Shown: positions 8,237-19,524 of the stretch, piece by piece
How the letters are laid out: every line of letters starts with the position of its first letter
Position numbering within the stretch: the first letter of the stretch is position 1
NCBI RefSeq assembly: GCF_010728925.1
Contig: NZ_AP022608.1
Span: 3,782,001 to 3,846,000 of the forward strand
Direction of reading: 5' to 3'
From: Mycolicibacterium gadium
GTDB taxonomy: Bacteria; Actinomycetota; Actinomycetes; Mycobacteriales; Mycobacteriaceae
DNA: 64,000 bases
Position numbers and translations under genes: made by a program
Notes under the pieces: model-generated
Database searches by the model: none
Seen by the model: the letters and a program-made list of their open reading frames with translations, nothing else
What the model was told of the DNA's origin: nothing

Positions 8237-9016
8237 ATGCCGTTCATCGACCACCCGAAGGGCCGCGCGTATTACCGGCACTGGGCCGCCCCCGAGCCGC
8301 GCGCCGCGGTCGTCTTCCTGCACGGCTTCGGCGAACACACCGGGGTCTACCACCGCTACGGGTTCGCACTGAACGCCGCGGGCATCGACCTGTGGGCGGT
8401 CGACCAGTTCGGCCACGGACTCAGCCCGGGTGACCGCGGCGATTTCGGTTCGATCGAATACTGTTCCGACCTGGCTGACACCCTCACCGAACTGGCCGAA
8501 GGCGAGCGGCCCGGCGTGCCGCTGATCGCCCAGGGCCATTCGTTCGGTTCCGTCGTGACCCTGTTCCGGTTGCTGGATCAACCCGACCGCTACCGGGCCG
8601 GAGTCGTCTCCGGCGCTCCCCTGGTGCCGATCCCCGAACTCCTCGACACCGACACGGCGTTCGACCTCGAGCCCGGCTGGCTCTCGGCGGACCCCTTCTA
8701 TGTCGATTCGCTGGAGAACGATCCGCTGGCGTTCGTCGGCGCCGACGGGACGTCGCTCGCCCGAGAGCTGGACAGGGCCTGGGACCGGTTCGGCGGGGAT
8801 CTGCCGAACCTGTCGGTGCCGACGTTGGCGGTGCACGGCGTCAACGACTCGATAGCACCGGTCGGCGCCGTCCGCGCCTATGCCGAGCAGATCGCGCCGC
8901 TGCAGCTCACCGAGTTCCCAGGCGGCCGCCACGACATTCTCAACGAGACGGTGCACCGTGAGGTGGCTCGGACAATCGTCGAATTCATCGAGAGGGTGGG
9001 ACTAAGCTCGTCGTAA
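8237..9016 (+). CDS. monoacylglycerol lipase-like alpha/beta hydrolase
   Basis: Serine hydrolase of 259 residues resembling M. tuberculosis Rv0183, a monoacylglycerol lipase of the lysophospholipase group (Hydrolase_4). Visible features are the oxyanion motif FLHGFGEHTGVYHRY at about 27-41, the nucleophile in G-H-S-F-G (Ser102), Asp in VHGVNDSIAP near 200 and His in GGRHDILNE near 230. The HGFGEH and DQFGHGLS motifs are characteristic of this lipase group. There is no signal peptide. Its TAA stop overlaps the ATG of the next gene. Expected role is hydrolysis of monoacylglycerols from host or storage lipids; the substrate is inferred from the family. Confidence 0.82.
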   Translation: MPFIDHPKGRAYYRHWAAPEPRAAVVFLHGFGEHTGVYHRYGFALNAAGIDLWAVDQFGHGLSPGDRGDFGSIEYCSDLADTLTELAEGERPGVPLIAQGHSFGSVVTLFRLLDQPDRYRAGVVSGAPLVPIPELLDTDTAFDLEPGWLSADPFYVDSLENDPLAFVGADGTSLARELDRAWDRFGGDLPNLSVPTLAVHGVNDSIAPVGAVRAYAEQIAPLQLTEFPGGRHDILNETVHREVARTIVEFIERVGLSSS

Positions 9017-9264
9017 TGATCAAGAAGGCAGTCCTCGCGGCCGTCGCCATCTGTGGCGCGGCGGTGGCGTTCGCCGTCCCGGCCGCCGCACAGCCCGGAC
9101 GTCCTCCGTGCGACCTTGCACTCACCTTCATCTGCAACATCATCCCGACGGCGCCCGAACTCGATCACAATGTCGACCTGTCGACTCAGGTGCCGGTGGA
9201 TCCGAACGCCCCGGACCCCGAAATGATGCCGCCGCTCGACCCCTGCTCGGCGGGCTGTATCTAG
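9016..9264 (+). CDS. small secreted cysteine-containing protein, unknown function
   Basis: An 82-residue protein with a clear Sec signal peptide: basic MIKK, a hydrophobic stretch, then a VPAAAQ cleavage region near residues 24-27. The mature peptide of about 55 residues is acidic and proline-rich, with four cysteines (PPCD, FICN, DPCS, AGCI) that could form two disulfides outside the cell. The ATG overlaps the stop of the lipase gene (TAATG), so translation is coupled. Its own TAG shares four bases with the hsaB stop on the other strand. I recognise no family and assign no function. Confidence 0.75.
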   Translation: MIKKAVLAAVAICGAAVAFAVPAAAQPGRPPCDLALTFICNIIPTAPELDHNVDLSTQVPVDPNAPDPEMMPPLDPCSAGCI

Positions 9265-9823
9265 AGCCAGGTGTCGTCGGTGGTGGCGGTGAGAAACGCC
9301 TCGAGATCGTCGCGCCAATGTGCCGGGCTGTTCTTGTCCGGCTCGATCCCGGTGTACTGCCCCTTGTAGAACAACAGCGGGCGCGGCTTCTTGTGTGGCA
9401 CGTCCGACAGCGAGTGCACCGCGCCGAACACCACGAGGTGATCGCCGCCGTCGTGCACCGAATGCACCGTGCAGTCGACGTGCGCCAGCGTGTCCTTGAT
9501 GATGGGCGATCCGAGTTTCGATAGATGCCAATCGATTTCGGCGAACTTGTCCGGCTCCTTGGAGCCGAAGCGCGCCGATACGTCTTTCTGTTTCTCATGC
9601 AGGACGTTGACGCAGAAGCGCCCGCTGGCCTCGATGGCCTTCCAGGATCGCGACACCTTCGTCGGGCAGAACAGCACCATCGGGGGATCCAGCGACAGCG
9701 CGGCGAACGACTGGCACGCGAACCCGACGGGCTGCCCGTCATGCACGGTGGTGATCACCGTGATGCCCGTACAGAACTGCCCCAGCACATTTCGGAATGT
9801 GCGGGGATCGATGGGCTCACCCA

Positions 9824-9824
<1 letters not shown>
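9261..9824 (-). CDS. hsaB: flavin reductase of the 3-HSA monooxygenase
   Basis: NAD(P)H:flavin oxidoreductase that supplies reduced flavin to HsaA during cholesterol ring degradation. It is 187 residues from the GTG at 9824, the same length as M. tuberculosis HsaB and nearly identical in segments such as GQFCTGITVITTVHD, CQSFAALSLDPPMVLF and DVSARFGSKEPDKFA. This GTG overlaps the hsaC stop (TAGTG), which decides the start; the frame stays open another 32 codons upstream but that is hsaC in another frame. It is last in hsaA-hsaD-hsaC-hsaB. The arylamine N-acetyltransferase gene (nat) that follows hsaB in M. tuberculosis is absent here. Confidence 0.95.
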
Positions 9825-12808
<2,984 letters not shown>

Positions 12809-12846
12809 TGGATTCGCCTTCCGGAGTATGGGCCTAGATAAAGATT

Positions 12847-12860
12847 AGAACACGTTACGA
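12847..12860. promoter_or_regulatory. KstR operator, hsaA side
   Basis: TAGAACACGTTACG matches the KstR consensus T-2-AAC-2-GTT-2-A at all but the last position. It lies 39 bases upstream of the hsaA GTG. Together with the second box it would let KstR repress the divergent hsa and kshB promoters. Confidence 0.8.
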
Positions 12861-12913
12861 TTTGTGTCGAGAAGGGCCTTGCTGCGGCGGCTGGACCTGG
12901 GGACATGCATTTC

Positions 12914-12927
12914 TGTAACCTGTTCTA
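12914..12927. promoter_or_regulatory. KstR operator, kshB side
   Basis: TGTAACCTGTTCTA matches every fixed position of the KstR consensus T-2-AAC-2-GTT-2-A. It ends 37 bases before the kshB GTG start chosen here and is the better of the two boxes in this spacer. Confidence 0.85.
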
Positions 12928-12964
12928 GTTATTGGCCATGATATTTCGCGAGGAAGGGTGCACG

Positions 12965-14017
12965 GTGACGGACGAGCCGCTCGGAAGCCACGTGCTCGAG
13001 CTGGAGCTGACCGACGTCGTCGAGGAGACCACCGACGCGCGTTCGCTGGTTTTCGCCGTCCCGGACGGAGCCGACGTCCCCGCCGACCGGTTGCGCTACT
13101 CGCCGGGTCAGTTCCTGACGCTGCGGGTGCCCAGCGATCGCACCGGCTCGGTGGCGCGCTGCTACTCGCTGTGCAGTTCCCCCTTCACCGACGACCCGCT
13201 GACGGTGACCGTCAAGCGCACCGCGGACGGATACGCCTCGAACTGGCTGTGCGACAACGCGCACGCCGGCATGAAGATGCACGTGCTGGCGCCGTCGGGC
13301 ACCTTCGTACCCAAGACCCTCGACACCGACTTCCTGCTGTTGGGAGCCGGCAGCGGCATCACGCCGATGATGTCGATCTGCAAGTCGGCGCTCGCCGAGG
13401 GCAGCGGCAAGGTCGTGCTGATCTACGCCAACGAGGACGAGAACTCGGTGATCTTCAACGCCGCACTGCGCGACCTGGCGGCCAAGTACCCCGATCGCCT
13501 CACTGTCGTGCACTGGCTCGTCAGCGTGCAGGGGCTGCCGAGCGCAGCGGCGTTGGCCGGCCTGGCCGAGCCGTATGCGGGACATGACGCGTACATCTGC
13601 GGCCCGGGTCCGTTCATGGTCGCGGCCGAGGAAGCGCTCAAGACCGTCGGCGCGCAACGCATTCACATCGAGGTGTTCAAGTCGTTGGACTCCGACCCGT
13701 TCGCCGCGGTGGTCATCGAGGAAGACGACAGCGATGAGGGCCCGGCCACAGCGGTCGTCACGCTCGACGGTGAGAAGCATGAGATCACCTGGCCGCGCAA
13801 GGCGAAGCTGCTCGACGTCCTGCTCGACAAGGGCCTCGATGCGCCGTTCTCGTGTCGAGAGGGCCACTGCGGCGCATGCGCGGTACTGAAGAAGAGCGGC
13901 GACGTCGAGATGGAAATCAACGACGTGCTCGAGCAGTCCGACCTCGACGAAGGCCTGATCCTGGGCTGCCAGGCGCTGCCGCGATCCGATTCGGTCGAAG
14001 TCACCTACGACGAGTAA
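12965..14017 (+). CDS. kshB: 3-ketosteroid 9-alpha-hydroxylase, reductase component
   Basis: Passes electrons from NADH through FAD and a [2Fe-2S] cluster to the Rieske oxygenase KshA, which opens steroid ring B; kshA is not in this window. From GTG 12965 the protein has 350 residues. An FAD-binding domain with R-C-Y-S-L-C-S-S comes first, then the NAD domain (GAGSGITPMMS, CGPGPFM), then a C-terminal plant-type ferredoxin domain with cluster cysteines in CREGHCGAC plus a later LGCQA. I chose GTG 12965 because AGGAAGGG precedes it. TTG 12932 and ATG 12938 are in frame but lie closer to the KstR box. Close match to M. tuberculosis Rv3571. Confidence 0.93.
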   Translation: MTDEPLGSHVLELELTDVVEETTDARSLVFAVPDGADVPADRLRYSPGQFLTLRVPSDRTGSVARCYSLCSSPFTDDPLTVTVKRTADGYASNWLCDNAHAGMKMHVLAPSGTFVPKTLDTDFLLLGAGSGITPMMSICKSALAEGSGKVVLIYANEDENSVIFNAALRDLAAKYPDRLTVVHWLVSVQGLPSAAALAGLAEPYAGHDAYICGPGPFMVAAEEALKTVGAQRIHIEVFKSLDSDPFAAVVIEEDDSDEGPATAVVTLDGEKHEITWPRKAKLLDVLLDKGLDAPFSCREGHCGACAVLKKSGDVEMEINDVLEQSDLDEGLILGCQALPRSDSVEVTYDE

Positions 14018-14056
14018 CCCGCGGGCTACGATGCGCGCACCGAAGGGAGCATCTCT

Positions 14057-14605
14057 GTGATTAGGCGGTTGGCCGGCGCGTTCGTGGCGATCTCGGCGAC
14101 AGTGCTGACACTAGCGTCCATCACACCGACGGCCGTGTCATCGGCTGCGCTGGACACGGCGGACTCGTCGATTCCCGCGAATCCGGTGGACACAATTCAG
14201 ATGCGTGTGACCGCCAATTGCATTACGGCCGAAGCGAGATGCCTGTTCGACACCGTCGCAAACCTGCGCACACCGACCGGTGTGGTCGGGTTTCCCGGTG
14301 ATCTGTACGCCCGGCAGAACGTGACGCTGCGCACGATGGACCGCTCCGTCTACATCAACTCGAACGTCGCGACGCCGAACACCCGGATCTTCAAATCGTT
14401 GACCGACAACGAGATCTCGACGGTCTACTTCGGCGGTGGACCGCCGGATCGGGTCAGCCTGCACGGCGTCGCGTGGCCGATCGACTCCTACACCGGCCGC
14501 CCCCGCACCGATGTTCCGCTGATCGTGTGCTCCTACATCCAGGTGGTGTACGCGGGCGTCAACCTCACGACACCCAACGCCTGCGCGCAGGCCGCCTTCA
14601 GCTAG
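14057..14605 (+). CDS. exported conserved protein (Rv3572-like), unknown function
   Basis: A 182-residue protein with a Sec-type signal peptide (about residues 1-31: basic MIRRL, then a hydrophobic AFVAISATVLTLA core and an alanine-rich cleavage region). Four cysteines in the mature part (NCITAEARC, VCSY, NACA) may form disulfides outside the cell. It occupies the position of Rv3572, between kshB and fadE34 in M. tuberculosis, and starts 39 bases after kshB. GTG 14057 is preceded by GAAGGGAG. Co-transcription with kshB would put it under KstR control, but no steroid role is known and the sequence suggests no enzyme activity. Confidence 0.8.
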   Translation: MIRRLAGAFVAISATVLTLASITPTAVSSAALDTADSSIPANPVDTIQMRVTANCITAEARCLFDTVANLRTPTGVVGFPGDLYARQNVTLRTMDRSVYINSNVATPNTRIFKSLTDNEISTVYFGGGPPDRVSLHGVAWPIDSYTGRPRTDVPLIVCSYIQVVYAGVNLTTPNACAQAAFS

Positions 14606-16707
14606 CGGGGCAGGCCGAGCAGTCGTTCGCCTGCCATGGTGAGCAGAATCTGCTCGGTTCCGCCCGCGATCGTCAGGCAGCGCGTGTTCAAGAAGTCGAA
14701 GACGGTCTTGTTGTCGACGACGCCGGCACCCTCGGACAGCTCCATCCTCAGCTCGGACAGCGCCTGCCGGTAGCGCACCCCGATCAGCTTGCGCGCGCTG
14801 GCTTGCGGGCCCGGATCTTGGCCCCCCACAGCGAGTTCCGCGATCTTCTGGTCCAGCAGCGAGCCGACCTGCGCCGCCAGGATCAGCGAGCCGAGCTGGT
14901 GCTGTCCGGTCGAATCGAGATCGAGATCGGCGACCTGACGCAACAACTCCTCCATCGGGTTACCCAGCGCGGTGCCATGCGCCATCGCCACCCGCTCGTT
15001 GGCCAGCGTCGTGCGTGCCAGCCGCCAGCCGTCGTTGACCGGGCCGACCACCATCTCGTCGGGCACGAAGACCTCGTCGAAGAACACCTCGTTGAACAGG
15101 TTGTCGCCGGTGATCTCTCGCAGCGGACGGATGTCGATGCCCGCCGACTTCATGTCGACGAGGAAATAGGTTATGCCCTTGTGCTTGGGGGCGTCCGGAT
15201 CGGTACGGGCCAGGCACACCCCCCATGCCGCCTTGTGAGCCGCCGACGTCCACACCTTTTGACCGGTGAGCTTCCAGCCCCCGTCAGCGCGAACGGCCTT
15301 GGTGCGCAGCGCGGCCAGATCCGACCCCGCGCCGGGCTCACTGAACAGCTGGCACCACAGGAACTCGCCACGCAGCGTGGCCGGGACGAACTGCTCGATC
15401 TGCTCGGGAGAGCCGTGCTCGAGAATCGTCGGCACCGCCCACCATCCGATCACCAGATCCGGTCGGACCACCTCGGCCTTGGCCAGCTCCTGATCGATCA
15501 GCAACTGTTCGGCCGGGCCGGCCTCGCGGCCGTGTGGACGCGGCCAGTGCGGCGCCAGCAGACCGGAATCAGCCAACGCAACCTGCCGCTTCTCCGCAGG
15601 CTGAGCGGCGACTTCGGCTACCGCAGAAGCGATTTCGGGGCGCAGATGCTCCACCGATTCAAGGTCGATCTTCAAATCGCGGCGCACACCCTGCTGAGTG
15701 AGTGTCGCGACACGACGCAGCCACTTGTCAGCGCCGCCGAGGAAATGGGCGATGCCGTACGCGCGCCGTAGATACAGATGCGCGTCGTGCTCCCACGTGA
15801 TCCCGATGCCGCCGAGTACCTGAATGCAGTCCTTGGCGTTGGCCTTCGCGGCGTCGATTCCGGCGGCCGCAGCCACCGCGACGGCAATGGAGAGTTGCTG
15901 TTCGTCATCCTCGGCCACCGCCCTGGCCGCGTCCGCCGCGGCCACCGACGCCTGCTCGGAGCGCAGCAGCATCTCGGCGCACATGTGCTTGATGGCCTGG
16001 AAACTGCCGATCGGCTTGCCGAACTGCTCGCGCACCTTCGCGTACTCCGTCGCGGTCTGTAGCGCCCAGCGCGCCAACCCCGCTGCCTCGGCGGCCAGCA
16101 CCGTGGCCGCCAGGTCGGCGAAACGTTGCGGCGACGTCGACAGCTTCACCGCGGGTGCGCCGTCGAGCACGACACGCGCCAGCGGCCGCGAGAAGTCGGT
16201 CGGGGTCAGCGGTTCGACGGTGACACCGTCGGCAGACGCGTCGATCAGCACGACGGAATCCGCAGCGGGCAGCAGCAAGAACCCGCCGGGATCGGCTCCC
16301 AGCACGTAGTCGGCGGTGCCGGATGCCCGGGCGCCGTCGAGTTCGATGTCGGCCGTCAGCGTGACGCCCGCTACCCGTTCACCGCCGACCAGCAACTCCA
16401 GGACGTCGGCCTGCTCCACCAGCAACGTGGCCAGGGCCGTGGTCGCGACCGGGCCCGGGACCAGGGCCGCGGCGGCCTCGTCGACCATCGCGCACAGATC
16501 CTCGACGGTGCCGTCGGCGCCGCCTTTCTCCTCGGAAAGCGCGACACCGAAGAGGCCGAGTTGAGCCAGCCCGTCGTAAGCTGAACGCCACGCGTCCGGC
16601 TGGCCCGCCTCCACCCTCCTGGCCGCCTCGGAGGGGCCGGAAGCAGCTGCCCAGCTACGGACCAGCTCGCGCGCGGCAAACTGCTCGTCGGTCATTGTGG
16701 CTGACAC
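14602..16707 (-). CDS. fadE34: double-domain acyl-CoA dehydrogenase (FadE34/ChsE3 type)
   Basis: FAD-dependent dehydrogenase of 701 residues made of two fused acyl-CoA dehydrogenase units. The N-terminal half (about 1-330) contains AAGLARWALQTATEYAKVRE and GIGITWEHDAHLYLRR. The C-terminal half (about 340-701) contains WCQLFSEPGAGSDLAALRTK and GTEQILLTMAGERLLGLPR. Length and fusion match M. tuberculosis Rv3573c (711 residues), which desaturates the CoA-activated five-carbon cholesterol side chain. The start is GTG 16707 with AGGAGC upstream; ATG 16695 is an alternative. It is divergent from kstR with a perfect KstR operator between them. The TAG stop shares CTAG with the convergent Rv3572-like gene. 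Confidence 0.9.
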   Translation of the reverse strand: MSATMTDEQFAARELVRSWAAASGPSEAARRVEAGQPDAWRSAYDGLAQLGLFGVALSEEKGGADGTVEDLCAMVDEAAAALVPGPVATTALATLLVEQADVLELLVGGERVAGVTLTADIELDGARASGTADYVLGADPGGFLLLPAADSVVLIDASADGVTVEPLTPTDFSRPLARVVLDGAPAVKLSTSPQRFADLAATVLAAEAAGLARWALQTATEYAKVREQFGKPIGSFQAIKHMCAEMLLRSEQASVAAADAARAVAEDDEQQLSIAVAVAAAAGIDAAKANAKDCIQVLGGIGITWEHDAHLYLRRAYGIAHFLGGADKWLRRVATLTQQGVRRDLKIDLESVEHLRPEIASAVAEVAAQPAEKRQVALADSGLLAPHWPRPHGREAGPAEQLLIDQELAKAEVVRPDLVIGWWAVPTILEHGSPEQIEQFVPATLRGEFLWCQLFSEPGAGSDLAALRTKAVRADGGWKLTGQKVWTSAAHKAAWGVCLARTDPDAPKHKGITYFLVDMKSAGIDIRPLREITGDNLFNEVFFDEVFVPDEMVVGPVNDGWRLARTTLANERVAMAHGTALGNPMEELLRQVADLDLDSTGQHQLGSLILAAQVGSLLDQKIAELAVGGQDPGPQASARKLIGVRYRQALSELRMELSEGAGVVDNKTVFDFLNTRCLTIAGGTEQILLTMAGERLLGLPR

Positions 16708-16749
16708 CGTCTGCTCCTAGCGTTTGGGTGAGAAGTCCATGCTTCCCAC

Positions 16750-16763
16750 TAGAACGTGTTCTA
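16750..16763. promoter_or_regulatory. KstR operator between fadE34 and kstR
   Basis: TAGAACGTGTTCTA is a perfect KstR consensus site: arms TAGAAC and GTTCTA around GT. It is centred about 50 bases upstream of the fadE34 start and 150 bases upstream of kstR. Repression of both divergent genes, including autoregulation of kstR, is expected. Confidence 0.92.
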
Positions 16764-16905
16764 ATAGTGCCAGCGATCGACCGTCAAGTCGACCGCCATA
16801 GCAGCAGGACACGTCGGTGCCGCGGCGTTTCTGAAGTGAGAAAATGTAGTTCGGCATGCGTATCGTTTTCACGAGTACGCGCGCGGAGAGGGAGTAGTCG
16901 ATCAG

Positions 16906-17577
16906 ATGTCCGGCCTGTCACAGCCAAACCCGGGATCGGGGTCGGATTCGCGACCGCCCCAGGTGATGACCGTGGCGGTATTGGCCGAGTCCGAACTGGG
17001 ATCCGAAGCCCAACGGGAGCGCCGCAAGCGAATCTTGGACGCCACCCTGGCCATCGCCTCCAAGGGCGGTTACGAGGCGGTGCAGATGCGCGCGGTCGCG
17101 GAACGGGCCGATGTCGCGGTAGGCACGCTGTATCGCTACTTCCCCTCGAAGGTGCACCTGCTCGTGTCGGCGCTGGGCCGGGAATTCGAGCGCATCGACG
17201 CCAAGACCGACCGTGCCACGATCGTCGGGGGCACCCCGTACCAGCGCCTGAACGTCATGGTCGGCAAGCTCAACCGGTCGATGCAGCGCAATCCGCTGTT
17301 GACCGAGGCGATGACACGGGCATTCGTATTCGCCGACGCGTCGGCGGCGGGCGAGGTTGACCACGTCGGCAAGCTGATGGACTCGATGTTCGCCCGCGCC
17401 ATGAGCGACGGCGAGCCGACCGAGGACCAGTACCACATCGCGCGCGTCATCTCCGACGTCTGGCTTTCGAACCTGCTCGCCTGGCTGACGCGGCGGGCGT
17501 CGGCGACCGATGTCGCCAAGCGTCTGGACCTCGCCGTGCGGCTTCTGATCGGCGACGGCGAGCACCCTAAGATCTAG
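16906..17577 (+). CDS. kstR: TetR-family repressor of cholesterol catabolism
   Basis: Represses the large cholesterol side-chain and upper-ring regulon; a 3-oxocholestenoyl-CoA-type ligand releases it. The protein has 223 residues. The core from VAVLAESELGSEAQRERRKR onward is nearly identical to M. tuberculosis KstR, with the TetR helix-turn-helix at about 52-80 (MRAVAERADVAVGTLYRYF). The first 20-odd residues (Ser/Gly/Pro-rich) vary between annotations. GTG/ATG codons within MTVAVLAES would give a shorter protein, but GAGGGAG upstream of 16906 supports the long form. The next gene starts two bases after its stop. Confidence 0.95.
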   Translation: MSGLSQPNPGSGSDSRPPQVMTVAVLAESELGSEAQRERRKRILDATLAIASKGGYEAVQMRAVAERADVAVGTLYRYFPSKVHLLVSALGREFERIDAKTDRATIVGGTPYQRLNVMVGKLNRSMQRNPLLTEAMTRAFVFADASAAGEVDHVGKLMDSMFARAMSDGEPTEDQYHIARVISDVWLSNLLAWLTRRASATDVAKRLDLAVRLLIGDGEHPKI

Positions 17578-17579
17578 GC

Positions 17580-18326
17580 GTGCTCCCGGTCGAACTGCAG
17601 CGCGCGCTCGATACCGTTTCCCGGGTTCCCCGGTTACTGGTCACCTGCGATTTCGACGGCACCCTCGCGCCCATCGTCAGCAACCCGGCCGACGCCCGGA
17701 TGCTGCCCGATGCGGCCACCGCGCTGACCGCGCTCGCCGAACTGCCCGACACCCACGTGGCCCTGGTATCCGGACGGGCGCTCGGCGTGCTGCGCACGCT
17801 GTCGAGGATGCCGGCATCCGTTCACCTGGTCGGCAGCCACGGGGCCGAATTCGACACCGGCTTCGCCCACGACATCGACGAGGGCCTGCTGACCCGAATC
17901 ATCGCCGAGCTGAACGAGATCGCTGCGGACAAGCCCGGCGTCACGGTGGAGACGAAACCGGCATCGGTCGCCCTGCATGTCCGCAATGCCAGTCCGGGCG
18001 ACGGCGAGGCGGCGTTGGACCAGGCCCGCCGCGCCTCGGACACCTGGGATGCGCACGCCACCGCGGGCAAGGCGGTGCTGGAGTTCGCCGTCATCCAGAC
18101 CGACAAGGGCGAGGCGGTCGACATCCTGCGCGAGCAGAACGCCGCTACCGCTGTGGTCTTTCTCGGGGACGATGTCACCGACGAGAAGGCATTCGCGCGG
18201 CTGCGCGACGGCGACATCGGGGTCAAGGTCGGACCCGGTGACACAGCGGCGGGCTTTCGCATCGAGTCGCCCGCCGATGTCGCAGAAGCGATGGCGTACC
18301 TGCTGAGTGCCCGTCGCCAGAGCTAG
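17580..18326 (+). CDS. otsB: trehalose-6-phosphate phosphatase
   Basis: HAD-superfamily phosphatase of 248 residues converting trehalose-6-phosphate to trehalose. HAD motif I is DFDGTLAPI (residues 24-32), motif II lies in the VSGR segment, and motif IV is FLGDDVTDEKAF near 197. The layout VGSHGAEF...LGDDVTDE is specific for OtsB-type enzymes. It is the single-domain form, whereas M. tuberculosis OtsB2 has a long N-terminal extension. GTG 17580 is two bases after the kstR stop, so it is likely co-transcribed with the steroid regulator; M. tuberculosis has no otsB in this place. The TAG shares CTAG with the convergent LacI gene. Confidence 0.88.
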   Translation: MLPVELQRALDTVSRVPRLLVTCDFDGTLAPIVSNPADARMLPDAATALTALAELPDTHVALVSGRALGVLRTLSRMPASVHLVGSHGAEFDTGFAHDIDEGLLTRIIAELNEIAADKPGVTVETKPASVALHVRNASPGDGEAALDQARRASDTWDAHATAGKAVLEFAVIQTDKGEAVDILREQNAATAVVFLGDDVTDEKAFARLRDGDIGVKVGPGDTAAGFRIESPADVAEAMAYLLSARRQS

Positions 18327-19423
18327 GCGGGCGGACCCGACGTGCGGCCGCGCACCACCTCGGTCTCGAGCACCTCGATCGCCGGCAGCCCGGAGCGCGG
18401 CGGGTTGTGCAGCAATCGGCCCGCGCGTCTGCCCTTTTCCATGCTCGGCTGCACGACCGTCGTCAGGCCGCGCCGCAACGCCTCGGGCACACCGTCGAAG
18501 CCGGTCACCGTCATCTGCCCGGGAACGTAGATACCCTTCGCGCGCAAGTGATCCATCGCCGACAGCGCCAGCACGTCGGCCGTGCACATCAGCGCGGTGA
18601 TACGCGGGTTCTCGTCGAGGGCCACCTCGGCGGCCGCCCCACCGGACGTCGGCAGGTGTTCATAGCTCTCGACCACGGTCAGCGACGCCGGGTCGAGGCC
18701 CGCGGCGGTCATTGCGTCGTGTACGCCGTGGATGCGCTCGCGCTGCACGTGGAAGTGCGGAGTCTGGACTCGGTCGGGGTCGGCCAACGCCGGCTTCGGT
18801 CCACCATGCGGCCAGTCGCGTCCCAGTCGCATCGTCAACAGCCCGATCTCCCGGTGGCCAAGGCCCACAACATGTTCGGCAAGTTGGCGCATGCCTTCGC
18901 GGTCGTCGATACACACCCGCGAGGTGCCCGGCGCATCCTTCGGCTGGTCGACGACGACGATCGGCAGGTGCCGCTGCTGCACCACCGACAGATAGGGATC
19001 GTCGTCGGAGGCGGAGTACACCACGAACCCGTCCACCCCCGCCGCGAGGACGGCAGCCGAACCGTCGTCGAGGCTTCGCTTCGGACCGATCGCCACGAGC
19101 AGCAGTCCCTGCCCGGCCTCTTCGCACGACTCCGCGAGTCCGGCGACGAAGTCGAGCGCGGCGGGATCGCTGAAGGAGTAGTTGAGCGGTTCGGTGATCA
19201 TCAGCCCGACCGCCCCCGCCTTACGGGTGCGCAACGAGCGGGCCACCGGGTCCGGCCCCGGGTAGCCCAGCTGCTTCGCGGTGGCCAGTACACGATCGCG
19301 GAGATCGGCCGACAGCTGATCCGGCCGGTTGTAGGCGTTGGAAATGGTGGTCCGCGAGACCTTCAACTCGGCGGCCAACGAAGCCAGAGTCGCCCGGCGC
19401 CGGGGCGCTGGACTCCTGGACAT
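18323..19423 (-). CDS. LacI-family transcriptional regulator (Rv3575c-like)
   Basis: Cytosolic repressor of 366 residues. The N-terminal LacI helix-turn-helix (ATLASLAAELKVSRTTISNA, about 11-30) and hinge region PDPVARSLR are clear. They are followed by a periplasmic-binding-protein-like sugar domain with VGLMITEPLNYSF and a C-terminal TVTGFDGVPEALRRGLTTV segment. It occupies the Rv3575c position next to kstR. The ligand is unknown. Its start is about 100 bases from the divergent znuA gene, so it could act on the dyad between them, although a Zur site is a better match. Convergent with otsB, sharing four stop-codon bases. Confidence 0.88.
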   Translation of the reverse strand: MSRSPAPRRRATLASLAAELKVSRTTISNAYNRPDQLSADLRDRVLATAKQLGYPGPDPVARSLRTRKAGAVGLMITEPLNYSFSDPAALDFVAGLAESCEEAGQGLLLVAIGPKRSLDDGSAAVLAAGVDGFVVYSASDDDPYLSVVQQRHLPIVVVDQPKDAPGTSRVCIDDREGMRQLAEHVVGLGHREIGLLTMRLGRDWPHGGPKPALADPDRVQTPHFHVQRERIHGVHDAMTAAGLDPASLTVVESYEHLPTSGGAAAEVALDENPRITALMCTADVLALSAMDHLRAKGIYVPGQMTVTGFDGVPEALRRGLTTVVQPSMEKGRRAGRLLHNPPRSGLPAIEVLETEVVRGRTSGPPA

Positions 19424-19479
19424 GCTGTGACGTTAGCCCATGAATTTGCGTAACCCGGGATGCCGTGGGATAGAGTTAT

Positions 19480-19494
19480 TGGAAACGGTTTTCA
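19480..19494. promoter_or_regulatory. Zur-box-like dyad upstream of znuA
   Basis: TGGAAACGGTTTTCA is a 15-base inverted repeat with one arm mismatch. It agrees with the actinobacterial Zur site TGAAAATGATTTTCA at 12 of 15 positions. It ends 30 bases before the znuA ATG, where a zinc-responsive repressor would block transcription. A LacI-family operator is an alternative because the LacI gene is divergent from this spacer. Confidence 0.6.
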
Positions 19495-19524
19495 TTTCTA
19501 TTCAGAGGCTTACGGGAGGTTGCC

